Made by a program: the position numbers and the translations under genes
Part shown: positions 1 through 5,084 of the stretch, piece after piece
Layout of the letters: the number at the start of each line of letters is the position of its first letter
Position numbering within the stretch: the first letter of the stretch is position 1
The notes under the pieces: generated by a model
Database searches by the model: none
What the model saw: the letters and a program-made list of their open reading frames with translations, nothing else
What the model was told of the DNA's origin: nothing
Origin: Gammaproteobacteria bacterium
GTDB lineage: Bacteria > Pseudomonadota > Gammaproteobacteria > Steroidobacterales > Steroidobacteraceae
Length of the DNA stretch: 6,499 bases
Direction of reading: 5' to 3'
Assembly: GCA_030040525.1 (NCBI GenBank)
Contig: JASHTN010000154.1
Location: 1 to 6,499, forward strand

Positions 1-2
1 CC

Positions 3-383
3 GAGACCGGCCACCTCGTGTTCGGCACGCTGCACACCAGCTCTGCCGCCAAGACCATCGACCGCATCGTCGACGTGTTTCCCGGCGAGGAGAAGGAAAT
101 GGTGCGCTCGATGCTCTCGGAGTCGCTGCGCGCGGTGATCTCACAGACGCTGCTGAAGCGCAACGGCGGCGGCCGGGTCGCCGCCCACGAGATCATGATC
201 GGCACCCCCGCGATCCGCAATCTGATCCGCGAGGGCAAGATCGCGCAGATGTATTCCGCGATCCAGACCGGCGGCGCGCAGGGCATGCAGACCCTCGACC
301 AGTGTCTCACCGACCTGGTCACCAAGGGCACGGTCAGCAAGGAGGAGGCGCGCTACAAGGCGCAGAACAAGGACGCGCTGTGA
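3..383 (+). CDS. pilT: PilT, type IV pilus retraction ATPase (3' part only)
   Basis: This is the C-terminal ~127 residues of a hexameric AAA+-like secretion ATPase that powers pilus retraction (twitching motility) at the cytoplasmic face of the inner membrane. The 5' part, with Walker A and Walker B, lies outside the window. The fragment opens inside the His box (ETGHLVFGTLHTSS). It then carries the AIRNLIRE motif at 210-233, known in the family as the PilT-specific C-terminal motif needed for retraction. It ends in the usual PilT-like tail (SKEEARYKAQ, then NKDAL). The frame is open to the left edge, so no start is visible. AIRNLIRE separates it from the two downstream paralogues, where this stretch reads LIQDLIFKGE and HIQTLIKKGD. 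It lies 105 bases upstream of a pilU-type gene on the same strand, the classic pilT-pilU order. Identity is secure; only completeness is limited. Confidence 0.94.
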   Translation, partial: ETGHLVFGTLHTSSAAKTIDRIVDVFPGEEKEMVRSMLSESLRAVISQTLLKRNGGGRVAAHEIMIGTPAIRNLIREGKIAQMYSAIQTGGAQGMQTLDQCLTDLVTKGTVSKEEARYKAQNKDAL

Positions 384-386
384 GAC

Positions 387-398
387 GCCGCGCGCGGC
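387..398. repeat. 12-base perfect palindrome just after pilT stop
   Basis: GCCGCGCGCGGC begins 3 bases after the pilT stop codon. It could fold as a short GC stem, but no run of T follows, so it is not a standard intrinsic terminator. In such GC-rich sequence it may be chance. Confidence 0.35.
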
Positions 399-446
399 AT
401 ACGACAGACAGTGTCCGCGCACGCCTCAGCGCGATGCGGGCAGCCA

Positions 447-461
447 GGCGCGCTACGCGCC
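447..461 (+). other. Small GC hairpin in the pilT-pilU gap
   Basis: GGCGCG-CTA-CGCGCC forms a perfect 6-base-pair stem with a 3-base loop. Flanking AG on the left and GCCT on the right could extend it with a one-base bulge. It lies about 15 bases upstream of the ribosome binding site of the next gene and lacks a following T-tract. It could be an mRNA processing or stability element, or a weak attenuator, but the sequence does not decide. Confidence 0.35.
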
Positions 462-476
462 GCCTAAGAGGTTCTT

Positions 477-480
477 GAGG
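477..480 (+). promoter_or_regulatory. Ribosome binding site of the first pilU-type gene
   Basis: GAGG ends 8 bases before the ATG at 489. This supports that start, which also gives an N-terminus of normal PilT/PilU length. Confidence 0.6.
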
Positions 481-488
481 ACGGGCAA

Positions 489-1643
489 ATGGATCGCGAT
501 CAAGCCATCAAGCTGATGCAGGACCTGCTGCGACGGGTCGTGGAGAAGAAGGCTTCGGACCTGTTCATCACCGCGGGCTTTCCGCCGGCGATCAAGATCG
601 ACGGTGAGATCCGCCCGCAGAGCGAGCGGGCGCTGACGGTCGAGCAGTCGGCGACCCTGGTGCGCGCGATCATGAACGACCGCCAGACCAAGGAGTTCGA
701 CGCCACCAAGGAATGCAACTTCGCGATTGCCCCACCCGGCATCGGGCGCTTCCGCGTCAGCGCCTTCGTGCAGCAGGCCGCAGTCGGGTGCGTCGTGCGC
801 CTGATCAACGCCAAGATCCCGACCTTCGAGGAACTCGATCTGCCGCCGATCCTCAAGGAGGTCGTGCTCAGCAAGCGCGGCCTGGTGATCGTCGTCGGCG
901 GCACGGGCTCGGGCAAGTCGACCACGCTCGCCGCCATGGTCGGCTACCGCAACGAGAAGACCCGCGGCCACATCGTCACGATCGAGGACCCGGTCGAGTA
1001 CGTGCACACCCACAAGGGCTGCGTGATCACGCACCGCGAAGTGGGCGTCGACACCGAGTCGTGGCACGCGGCGCTGAAGAACACCCTGCGTCAGGCGCCC
1101 GACGTCATCCTGATCGGCGAGATCCGCGACCGCGAGACCATGGAGTACGGCATCCAGTTCTCCGAGACCGGGCACTTGGTGCTCGCCACGCTGCACGCCA
1201 ACAGCTCGAACCAGGCCCTCGACCGCGTCATCAACTTCTTCCCCGACGAGCGGCGTGCGCAGCTGCTCATGGACCTGTCGCTCAACATCCGCGCCCTGGT
1301 GTCGCAGCGGCTGATTCCACGCGAGTCCGGCAGCGGGCGTATCGCGGCCATGGAGATCATGCTCAACTCGCCGCTCATCCAGGACCTGATCTTCAAGGGT
1401 GAGGTCGCCAAGATCAAAGAGGTGATGTCGCGCTCGACGCGTCTTGGCATGAAGACCTTCGACCAGGCGCTGTTCGAGCTGTACGAGACCGGGTTCATCT
1501 CCTACGAGGACGCGCTGCGCAACGCGGACTCGAAGAACGAGCTGCGGCTGCGCATCAAGCTCGAAGGCAAGCGCGAGGCGAAGAGCACCGAGGACGGCGG
1601 TGCGCTGCGCATCGTCGAGGAAGAAGAGGGGCGTAGCATCTGA
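489..1643 (+). CDS. pilU: PilU-type type IV pilus ATPase
   Basis: This 384-residue PilT/PilU-family ATPase is predicted to assist PilT in retracting type IV pili under load at the inner-membrane motor. The N-terminal PAS-like domain starts near residue 10 and contains the VEKKASDLF signature (18-26). The ATPase core holds Walker A GGTGSGKST (137-145), Asp box IVTIEDPVE (162-170), Walker B DVILIGEIRD (205-214) and His box ETGHLVLATLHAN (226-238), so catalysis looks intact. The PilT motif AIRNLIRE is replaced by LIQDLIFK (296-303), and a charged tail of roughly 30 residues (EGKREAKSTEDG, then EEEEGRSI) follows the core. Both traits fit PilU better than PilT. The ATG is preceded by GAGG at good spacing. 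It follows pilT by 105 bases and overlaps the next ATPase gene by one base. Identity as a PilT/PilU ATPase is certain; the name pilU rests on order, tail and the missing PilT motif. Confidence 0.9.
   Translation: MDRDQAIKLMQDLLRRVVEKKASDLFITAGFPPAIKIDGEIRPQSERALTVEQSATLVRAIMNDRQTKEFDATKECNFAIAPPGIGRFRVSAFVQQAAVGCVVRLINAKIPTFEELDLPPILKEVVLSKRGLVIVVGGTGSGKSTTLAAMVGYRNEKTRGHIVTIEDPVEYVHTHKGCVITHREVGVDTESWHAALKNTLRQAPDVILIGEIRDRETMEYGIQFSETGHLVLATLHANSSNQALDRVINFFPDERRAQLLMDLSLNIRALVSQRLIPRESGSGRIAAMEIMLNSPLIQDLIFKGEVAKIKEVMSRSTRLGMKTFDQALFELYETGFISYEDALRNADSKNELRLRIKLEGKREAKSTEDGGALRIVEEEEGRSI
1107..1137 (+). repeat. 31-base exact repeat, copy 1 (Walker B region)
   Basis: This stretch is identical to 2348-2378 and encodes the shared Walker B segment ILIGEIRDRE of the two tandem PilU-type ATPases. 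A second exact match of 27 bases (1177-1203 with 2418-2444) covers the His box. These are most simply conserved or gene-converted parts of a gene duplication, not a mobile repeat. Confidence 0.8.
1625..1631 (+). promoter_or_regulatory. Ribosome binding site of the second pilU-type gene
   Basis: AGAGGGG lies inside the end of the preceding gene, 11 bases before the ATG at 1643. Together with the TGATG stop/start overlap it indicates translation coupled to the upstream ATPase gene. Confidence 0.55.
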
Positions 1644-2806
1644 TGAAGGCCGCGAAGGAGGCACGCGCCCAGTCCACCGGTCTGACGGGGCGGCAAGCAG
1701 CGCTGTCCGGTGCCGAGGCGCTCGCCGCGGTGACCGGCGCGCATCCCACGCTCAACACCAAGCCGCTCTTCAAGCTGATGGTGGAGAAGAAGGCCTCGGA
1801 CCTGTTCTTCACCTCCAACGCGCCCATCAAGATCAAGATCGAAGGCCAGATCCTGCCGATCAACAAGCAGGTGCTGTCTCCCGAGACGGTGCGCCAGACG
1901 GCGCTGGCGCTCATGTCGGCCGAGCAGCGCGAGCACTTCCTCACCGACTGGGAGCTCGACTTCGCGGTCTCGGAACCGGGGCTCGGGCGCTTCCGCGTCA
2001 ACGTCTTCATGCAGCGCGGCTACCCGGCGATGGTGATGCGTTATATCACCGCGGACATGCCGCGCATGGACACGCTGGGACTGCCGGAGGTGGTCACCGA
2101 GCTGGTGCTGCTCAAGCGCGGCCTGCTGCTCATGGTGGGCGCGACCGGCTCGGGCAAGTCGACCACCCTCGCGGCGATGATCAACTACCGCAACGAGAAC
2201 TCCTCCGACCACATCGTCACCATCGAGGACCCGATCGAGTTCCTGCACACCAACAAGCGCTCGATCGTCAATCAGCGCGAGGTCGGGCTCGATACCAAGA
2301 GCTATGCGCGCGCGCTGCGCGGCGTGGTGCGCGCCGCGCCCGACGTGATCCTGATCGGCGAGATCCGCGACCGCGAGAGCATGGAGGCGGCCATCAACCT
2401 GGCCGGCACCGGCCACCTGGTGCTCGCCACGCTGCACGCCAACAACTGCGCGGAATCCCTCGACCGCATCATCAACATGTTCCCGCGCGAGCAGCACAAC
2501 CAGATCTTCCTCGACCTGTCGCAGTATCTGCGCGCGATCCTGGCGCAGCGCCTGGTGATGGGGGTCGACAACCGGCGGCTCGCGGCCGTGGAAGTGATGA
2601 TCAACACACCGCACATCCAGACGCTCATCAAGAAGGGCGACGTGGTGTCGATCAAGGAGGCGATCAGCACCAGCGCGGAGCGCAACATTCAGAGCTTCGA
2701 CGCTGCGCTGCACGATCTCTACAAGAAGGGACGCATCTCGCTCGATGAGGCGCTCACGCACGCCGACTCGCGCGCCAACCTGGAGGCGAAGATCAACTTC
2801 GGCTGA
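1643..2806 (+). CDS. Second PilU-type ATPase (third PilT-family ATPase in a row)
   Basis: This 387-residue PilT/PilU-family ATPase is clearly paralogous to the gene before it. It has an N-terminal extension of about 30 residues (KEARAQSTGLTGRQAALSGA and on) before the domain start LFKLMVEKKASDLFF at 42-56. Walker A GATGSGKST (166-174), Asp box IVTIEDPIE (191-199) and Walker B DVILIGEIRD (234-243) are intact. The His box reads GTGHLVLATLHAN (255-267), with Gly in place of the usual Glu of ETGHL. The PilT motif position reads HIQTLIKK (324-331). There is no acidic C-terminal tail; the protein ends LEAKINFG. The start overlaps the previous stop (TGATG) behind AGAGGGG. It probably acts in the same retraction motor or forms an alternative hexamer, but its separate role is inference. 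No symbol is given because the family has no settled name for a third member. The 3' end overlaps an opposing reading frame by 88 bases. Confidence 0.87.
   Translation: MKAAKEARAQSTGLTGRQAALSGAEALAAVTGAHPTLNTKPLFKLMVEKKASDLFFTSNAPIKIKIEGQILPINKQVLSPETVRQTALALMSAEQREHFLTDWELDFAVSEPGLGRFRVNVFMQRGYPAMVMRYITADMPRMDTLGLPEVVTELVLLKRGLLLMVGATGSGKSTTLAAMINYRNENSSDHIVTIEDPIEFLHTNKRSIVNQREVGLDTKSYARALRGVVRAAPDVILIGEIRDRESMEAAINLAGTGHLVLATLHANNCAESLDRIINMFPREQHNQIFLDLSQYLRAILAQRLVMGVDNRRLAAVEVMINTPHIQTLIKKGDVVSIKEAISTSAERNIQSFDAALHDLYKKGRISLDEALTHADSRANLEAKINFG
2348..2378 (+). repeat. 31-base exact repeat, copy 2 (Walker B region)
   Basis: Identical to 1107-1137, offset 1241 bases, in the same reading phase of the paralogous ATPase gene. 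Direct repeats of this size could in principle support recombination that fuses or deletes one ATPase gene. Confidence 0.8.
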
Positions 2807-3618
2807 GGCGGGCCGCGGGCGAGCGCTGCGGCGCCGGCCGCGGGCGCGGTCACCGGCGCGACGTTCCAGGCCGCGATGAACTTCCAGATCTGCGCGTCGA
2901 TCTCGCGCCAGCGCGGCAGGTTGCGCAGGTGCGTGCGCCAGGAGATGCGCACGCCGCCATAGCGCTTCGAGAAGTAGCGCGCCTGCATCTCGGGGAAGGA
3001 GATGTCGGCGGGGTACGGGGCGACGAGGGCGGCGAGCATGATGTCCTCGCCGGTCGCATCGCGCCGGCCGTAGCAGCTGATCCGGCCCTTCGCGGTGCGC
3101 CACTGATAGCACCGCAGCCCGTATTGATCCTGGTAGTGATCGGGATCGAGGACCTCCTGCAGCGAGCGCTTCAGCATGTTGGGCGGGTATTCGCCGGGCG
3201 CGTCGGGGTCGGCTTCACGTGGGTTGCCCGCATGCAGGTAGACGACCTCGACCTTGTTCGCGTCGGAGTCGTTGCGGTAGTTCTGCAGGGTGTAGCCCGA
3301 GAAGTCCGGCAGGAAGAAATCGAAGTGCACTTCCCCGTGATCCGACCGCGCTGCGGGCGGTGCCGGCGGCCCCCCCGGCTCGATCGCCGACCGCTCATAC
3401 TGCAGCGGTATCGCGAGGCTCAGCTGAGCGGTGATCCTGACCGGCGCCGCGCGGCCCTGCGGCCACTCGCGCGGCGGCGCCTGCTCCTGCGTGCGCGAGC
3501 CGGGGTTTCTGCCGCAGCCCCCGAGCGCGACCACGCAGACACTCGAGGCGGCGGCCAGGAGCGCGGCGACGACGGCGCCCGACCGGGAGCTGCGAACCTG
3601 CGTGCCTGAGAGCCTCAA
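2719..3618 (-). CDS. Hypothetical lipoprotein
   Basis: A 299-residue protein I do not recognise. The N-terminus is a lipoprotein signal: basic n-region (Arg2, Arg9, Arg12), hydrophobic stretch 15-32, and lipobox LGGC with the acylated Cys at 35. Gly follows, so there is no Asp retention signal and an outer-membrane fate is likely. A proline-rich linker (82-89, GGPPAPPA) follows. The folded part (about 93-252) is rich in aromatic and charged residues, has a Cys pair (170 and 182) that could form a disulfide, and ends with the well-formed RISWRTHLRNLPRWREIDA. The last ~30 residues are antisense to the PilU-type gene and look unlike the rest, suggesting a lost ancestral stop. The start is TTG; GGAGGAGG ends 2 bases before it, with its first GGAGG at spacing 5, and it places the signal peptide correctly. 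It starts 22 bases after the stop of the secreted-protein gene, so the two are probably co-transcribed. Confidence 0.75.
   Translation of the reverse strand: MRLSGTQVRSSRSGAVVAALLAAASSVCVVALGGCGRNPGSRTQEQAPPREWPQGRAAPVRITAQLSLAIPLQYERSAIEPGGPPAPPAARSDHGEVHFDFFLPDFSGYTLQNYRNDSDANKVEVVYLHAGNPREADPDAPGEYPPNMLKRSLQEVLDPDHYQDQYGLRCYQWRTAKGRISCYGRRDATGEDIMLAALVAPYPADISFPEMQARYFSKRYGGVRISWRTHLRNLPRWREIDAQIWKFIAAWNVAPVTAPAAGAAALARGPPQPKLIFASRLARESACVSASSSEMRPFL
2811..2846. repeat. Pair of 11-base GC direct repeats at the convergent junction
   Basis: GGCCGCGGGCG occurs at 2811-2821 and 2836-2846, directly after the last ATPase stop codon. In the lipoprotein frame it falls in an Ala/Pro/Gly-rich stretch. 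It could be slippage-prone low-complexity sequence. It is not a recognisable terminator, as there is no T-tract on either strand. Confidence 0.4.
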
Positions 3619-3620
3619 GG

Positions 3621-3628
3621 CCTCCTCC
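3621..3628 (-). promoter_or_regulatory. Ribosome binding site deciding the TTG start of the lipoprotein
   Basis: Read on the minus strand this is GGAGGAGG followed by CC and TTG. The upstream GGAGG stands 5 bases from the start codon. No ATG or GTG that would keep the signal peptide is as well placed, so this site supports the rare TTG start. Confidence 0.65.
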
Positions 3629-3640
3629 GACGAGCGGCGA

Positions 3641-4162
3641 CTACCGGTAGGTCAGCACGATGGATCCCACGCAGGAGCCGGCGTTCGCGGCGGCAAGCCC
3701 GATCTCACGGCCGGAGACCGAGACCTCGCGCCGCCATTTCTGGTAGGTCCAGACCTCCCTGCCGGGAGCCGTGCTCCTGCCGCCCAGCCAGCCGTCGGCC
3801 TTCAGCAGCCGATCGAGCAGCTCGGAGCTGACGCACTCGGCGCCGGCACCGAGGCTCAGCGGATACCACGCGTCGCCGAGCTGTACGAAGCGCTTGACGT
3901 TGTGCTGGCTCTCGGTCGGCAGCAGCGTCGAGACCCGTACGCGCGTGTGGCGGGCGAGCTCGACACCGAATGCCGCAGCGAAGGCGCGGGGCACCGCCTG
4001 CGGGTCCTGCTCGTCGGCCAGCCTGACGAGCCGCGCCGCGAACTCCTCGGCGCTGCAGCCCTCGCCGCACGCCCGAGGCTCCGCGGCACTGGCGGGTGTC
4101 GGCATGGCCGCGCCCGCCGCCAGCCCGAGGATCGTCCAGACGCAGCCGATTACCCGAGCCAC
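3641..4162 (-). CDS. Small secreted protein of unknown function
   Basis: A 173-residue protein I do not recognise. The chosen start is GTG at 4162, because AGGAGG lies exactly 6 bases upstream and the product then begins with a compact Sec signal peptide: Arg3, hydrophobic core 4-19, cleavage near 26 after PASA. The frame stays open upstream to an ATG at 4228, but that adds 22 residues of YSELPR/YSEPQL plus RRRR before the signal and overlaps the pyrK-like gene, so it is less likely. The mature protein has four cysteines (32, 36, 110, 164), an even number consistent with disulfides in the periplasm. An early alpha-helical stretch follows (EEFAARLVRLADEQD). The C-terminal half contains DAWYPLSLGAGAECVSSELLDR cut here into two notable patches: WYPLSLG and ECVSSELLDRLL. 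It lies 46 bases after the pyrK-like gene and 22 before the lipoprotein gene. A shared envelope role with the lipoprotein is only inference. Confidence 0.72.
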   Translation of the reverse strand: MARVIGCVWTILGLAAGAAMPTPASAAEPRACGEGCSAEEFAARLVRLADEQDPQAVPRAFAAAFGVELARHTRVRVSTLLPTESQHNVKRFVQLGDAWYPLSLGAGAECVSSELLDRLLKADGWLGGRSTAPGREVWTYQKWRREVSVSGREIGLAAANAGSCVGSIVLTYR

Positions 4163-4168
4163 CGCCGC

Positions 4169-4174
4169 CCTCCT
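4169..4174 (-). promoter_or_regulatory. Ribosome binding site deciding the GTG start of the secreted protein
   Basis: On the minus strand AGGAGG is followed by GCGGCG and then GTG, an ideal six-base spacing. This favours the start at 4162 over the in-frame ATG at 4228. Confidence 0.72.
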
Positions 4175-4176
4175 GC

Positions 4177-4190
4177 GCCGCAATTGCGGC
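4177..4190. repeat. 14-base perfect palindrome between pyrK-like and secreted-protein genes
   Basis: GCCGCAATTGCGGC is a perfect 14-base inverted repeat placed 2 bases upstream of the AGGAGG ribosome binding site (minus strand). As DNA it could be a dyad operator; as RNA a small stem beside the translation start. No T-run follows on the minus strand, so it is not a typical terminator. Confidence 0.45.
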
Positions 4191-4216
4191 TCAGAATAAC
4201 GTGGCAGCTCAGAATA
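4189..4216 (-). repeat. Two copies of TATTCTGAGC with an 18-base period
   Basis: On the minus strand TATTCTGAGC occurs at 4216-4207 and again at 4198-4189, each followed by T/C then GC. The first copy contains the TGA stop of the pyrK-like gene. The 18-base period suggests a small tandem duplication at the gene end, now partly diverged. Confidence 0.5.
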
Positions 4217-5084
4217 CGGTGTACGCATCGAACACCGGGCCGTCCACGCAGACCCGCTTCATCGCCGGTCCGTCCGGCGTCCGCACCTCGACCGTGCAGC
4301 CGGCGCAGCCGCCGACCGCGCACGCCATGAACTCCTCGAGCGACACCTGGCACGGCACGCCGTAGCGCCGCGCCAGACTCGTGCTCGCCGCCAGCATGGG
4401 CGTGGGGCCGCAGGAGAAGATCTCGAGCTCGGCGAGCTGCGCGCTGCCGAGTGAGCCGAGCCAGGCGTCGGCGAGCTCGGTGACCAGCCCCGGGAAACAG
4501 CCGGGAAAGTCCGAGCGGCTGGCGAGGCGGCTCGGGACGCCCCACTCCTCGAGCAGCGGCATGCAGGCGATGGTGCCGGCGGGAATGCCCGGAACGAGGA
4601 GCGTGGAGGGGCGGGTGCGGAACGGAAACGGCACCTCCGATCCCATGAGCACCAGCGGCTTCCAGGGCACACCCGGCTCGAGGTGCAGCCGCTCGGCGAG
4701 AAACACCATGGGCGGGATGCCGACGCCGCCGCCGAGCAGCAGCGGGCGCGGCCGCTCGCGGTGGGCGCGGAAGGGACGACCGATGGGTCCCAGCACGCTC
4801 ACGTTCTCGCCCGCCTTGCGCGCGGCGAGCGCATGCAGTCCCGGACCCACGACCTTGTAGAGGAACTCGACCCAGCCGGCGGCCGGATGAGCACGCATGA
4901 TCGACAGCGGCCGGCGCATCGGGATGGCGGCGTCGCAGGTCAGGTGGGCGAAGCTCCCCGGCCGCGCGTGCGCGGCACAGCGCGGCGCCGCGACGCGCAG
5001 CACGAACTGCTCCGCGTCGTAGGCGAGATGCGACAGCACCCGCGCCTCCTCGAGAAAGATGCTGCCGCGGGCGGGCGAGCTCAT
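4209..5084 (-). CDS. pyrK: PyrK-like FAD/[2Fe-2S] electron-transfer protein (dihydroorotate dehydrogenase subunit family)
   Basis: A 291-residue cytoplasmic flavo-iron-sulfur protein. In class 1B dihydroorotate dehydrogenase, PyrK passes electrons from the PyrD flavin through [2Fe-2S] and FAD to NAD+. Domains in order: ferredoxin-reductase-type FAD barrel with RRPLS (57-61) and GPIGRPF (99-105); NAD-binding fold with LLGGGVGIPP (116-125) and SCGPTPML (224-231); C-terminal cluster site with Cys255, Cys260, Cys263 and Cys279 (CAVGGCAGC, then RVCVDGPVFDA). All four ligands and the flavin motifs are present, so it looks functional. The ATG overlaps the pyrB stop by four bases (ATGA). Its own ribosome binding site is weak, so translation is probably coupled. 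No pyrD of any class is in the window; if the genome has only a quinone-linked PyrD, this protein may serve another redox partner. Other members of the same reductase family are the main alternative; pyrB linkage favours PyrK. Confidence 0.85.
   Translation of the reverse strand: MSSPARGSIFLEEARVLSHLAYDAEQFVLRVAAPRCAAHARPGSFAHLTCDAAIPMRRPLSIMRAHPAAGWVEFLYKVVGPGLHALAARKAGENVSVLGPIGRPFRAHRERPRPLLLGGGVGIPPMVFLAERLHLEPGVPWKPLVLMGSEVPFPFRTRPSTLLVPGIPAGTIACMPLLEEWGVPSRLASRSDFPGCFPGLVTELADAWLGSLGSAQLAELEIFSCGPTPMLAASTSLARRYGVPCQVSLEEFMACAVGGCAGCTVEVRTPDGPAMKRVCVDGPVFDAYTVF

Noticed and set aside
453..1664. A 403-codon open frame on the minus strand opposite the first pilU-type gene
   Set aside because: It mirrors a gene with perfect family motifs. 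The product is a low-complexity Arg/Asp/Leu/Val-rich chain with no domain, as expected from antisense of GC3-biased coding sequence.
1600..2748. A 382-codon open frame on the plus strand in another phase of the third ATPase gene
   Set aside because: Shifted frame of a gene with intact Walker A, Asp box, Walker B and His box. The product is Arg/Gly/His-rich shadow sequence.
2807..2860. A bidirectional terminator between the convergent blocks
   Set aside because: The region is GC-rich with direct repeats and possible pairing but has no T-tract on either strand, and the lipoprotein frame reads straight through it.
1502..3112. A 536-codon open frame on the minus strand across the third ATPase gene and part of the lipoprotein
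   Set aside because: It runs opposite a clear ATPase and out of frame with the lipoprotein. Its composition is repetitive and charged, and it has no recognisable domain.
4163..4228. The upstream ATG at 4228 as the start of the small secreted protein
   Set aside because: It would put 22 residues with RRRR before a normal signal peptide, read through the 18-base repeat and overlap the pyrK-like gene, while GTG at 4162 has an ideal AGGAGG. It cannot be fully excluded.
3431..4330. A 299-codon plus-strand frame opposite the exported-protein genes
   Set aside because: The minus-strand frames there have correct signal peptides, a lipobox and strong ribosome binding sites. The plus frame has none of these and is Arg/Pro/Ala-rich.
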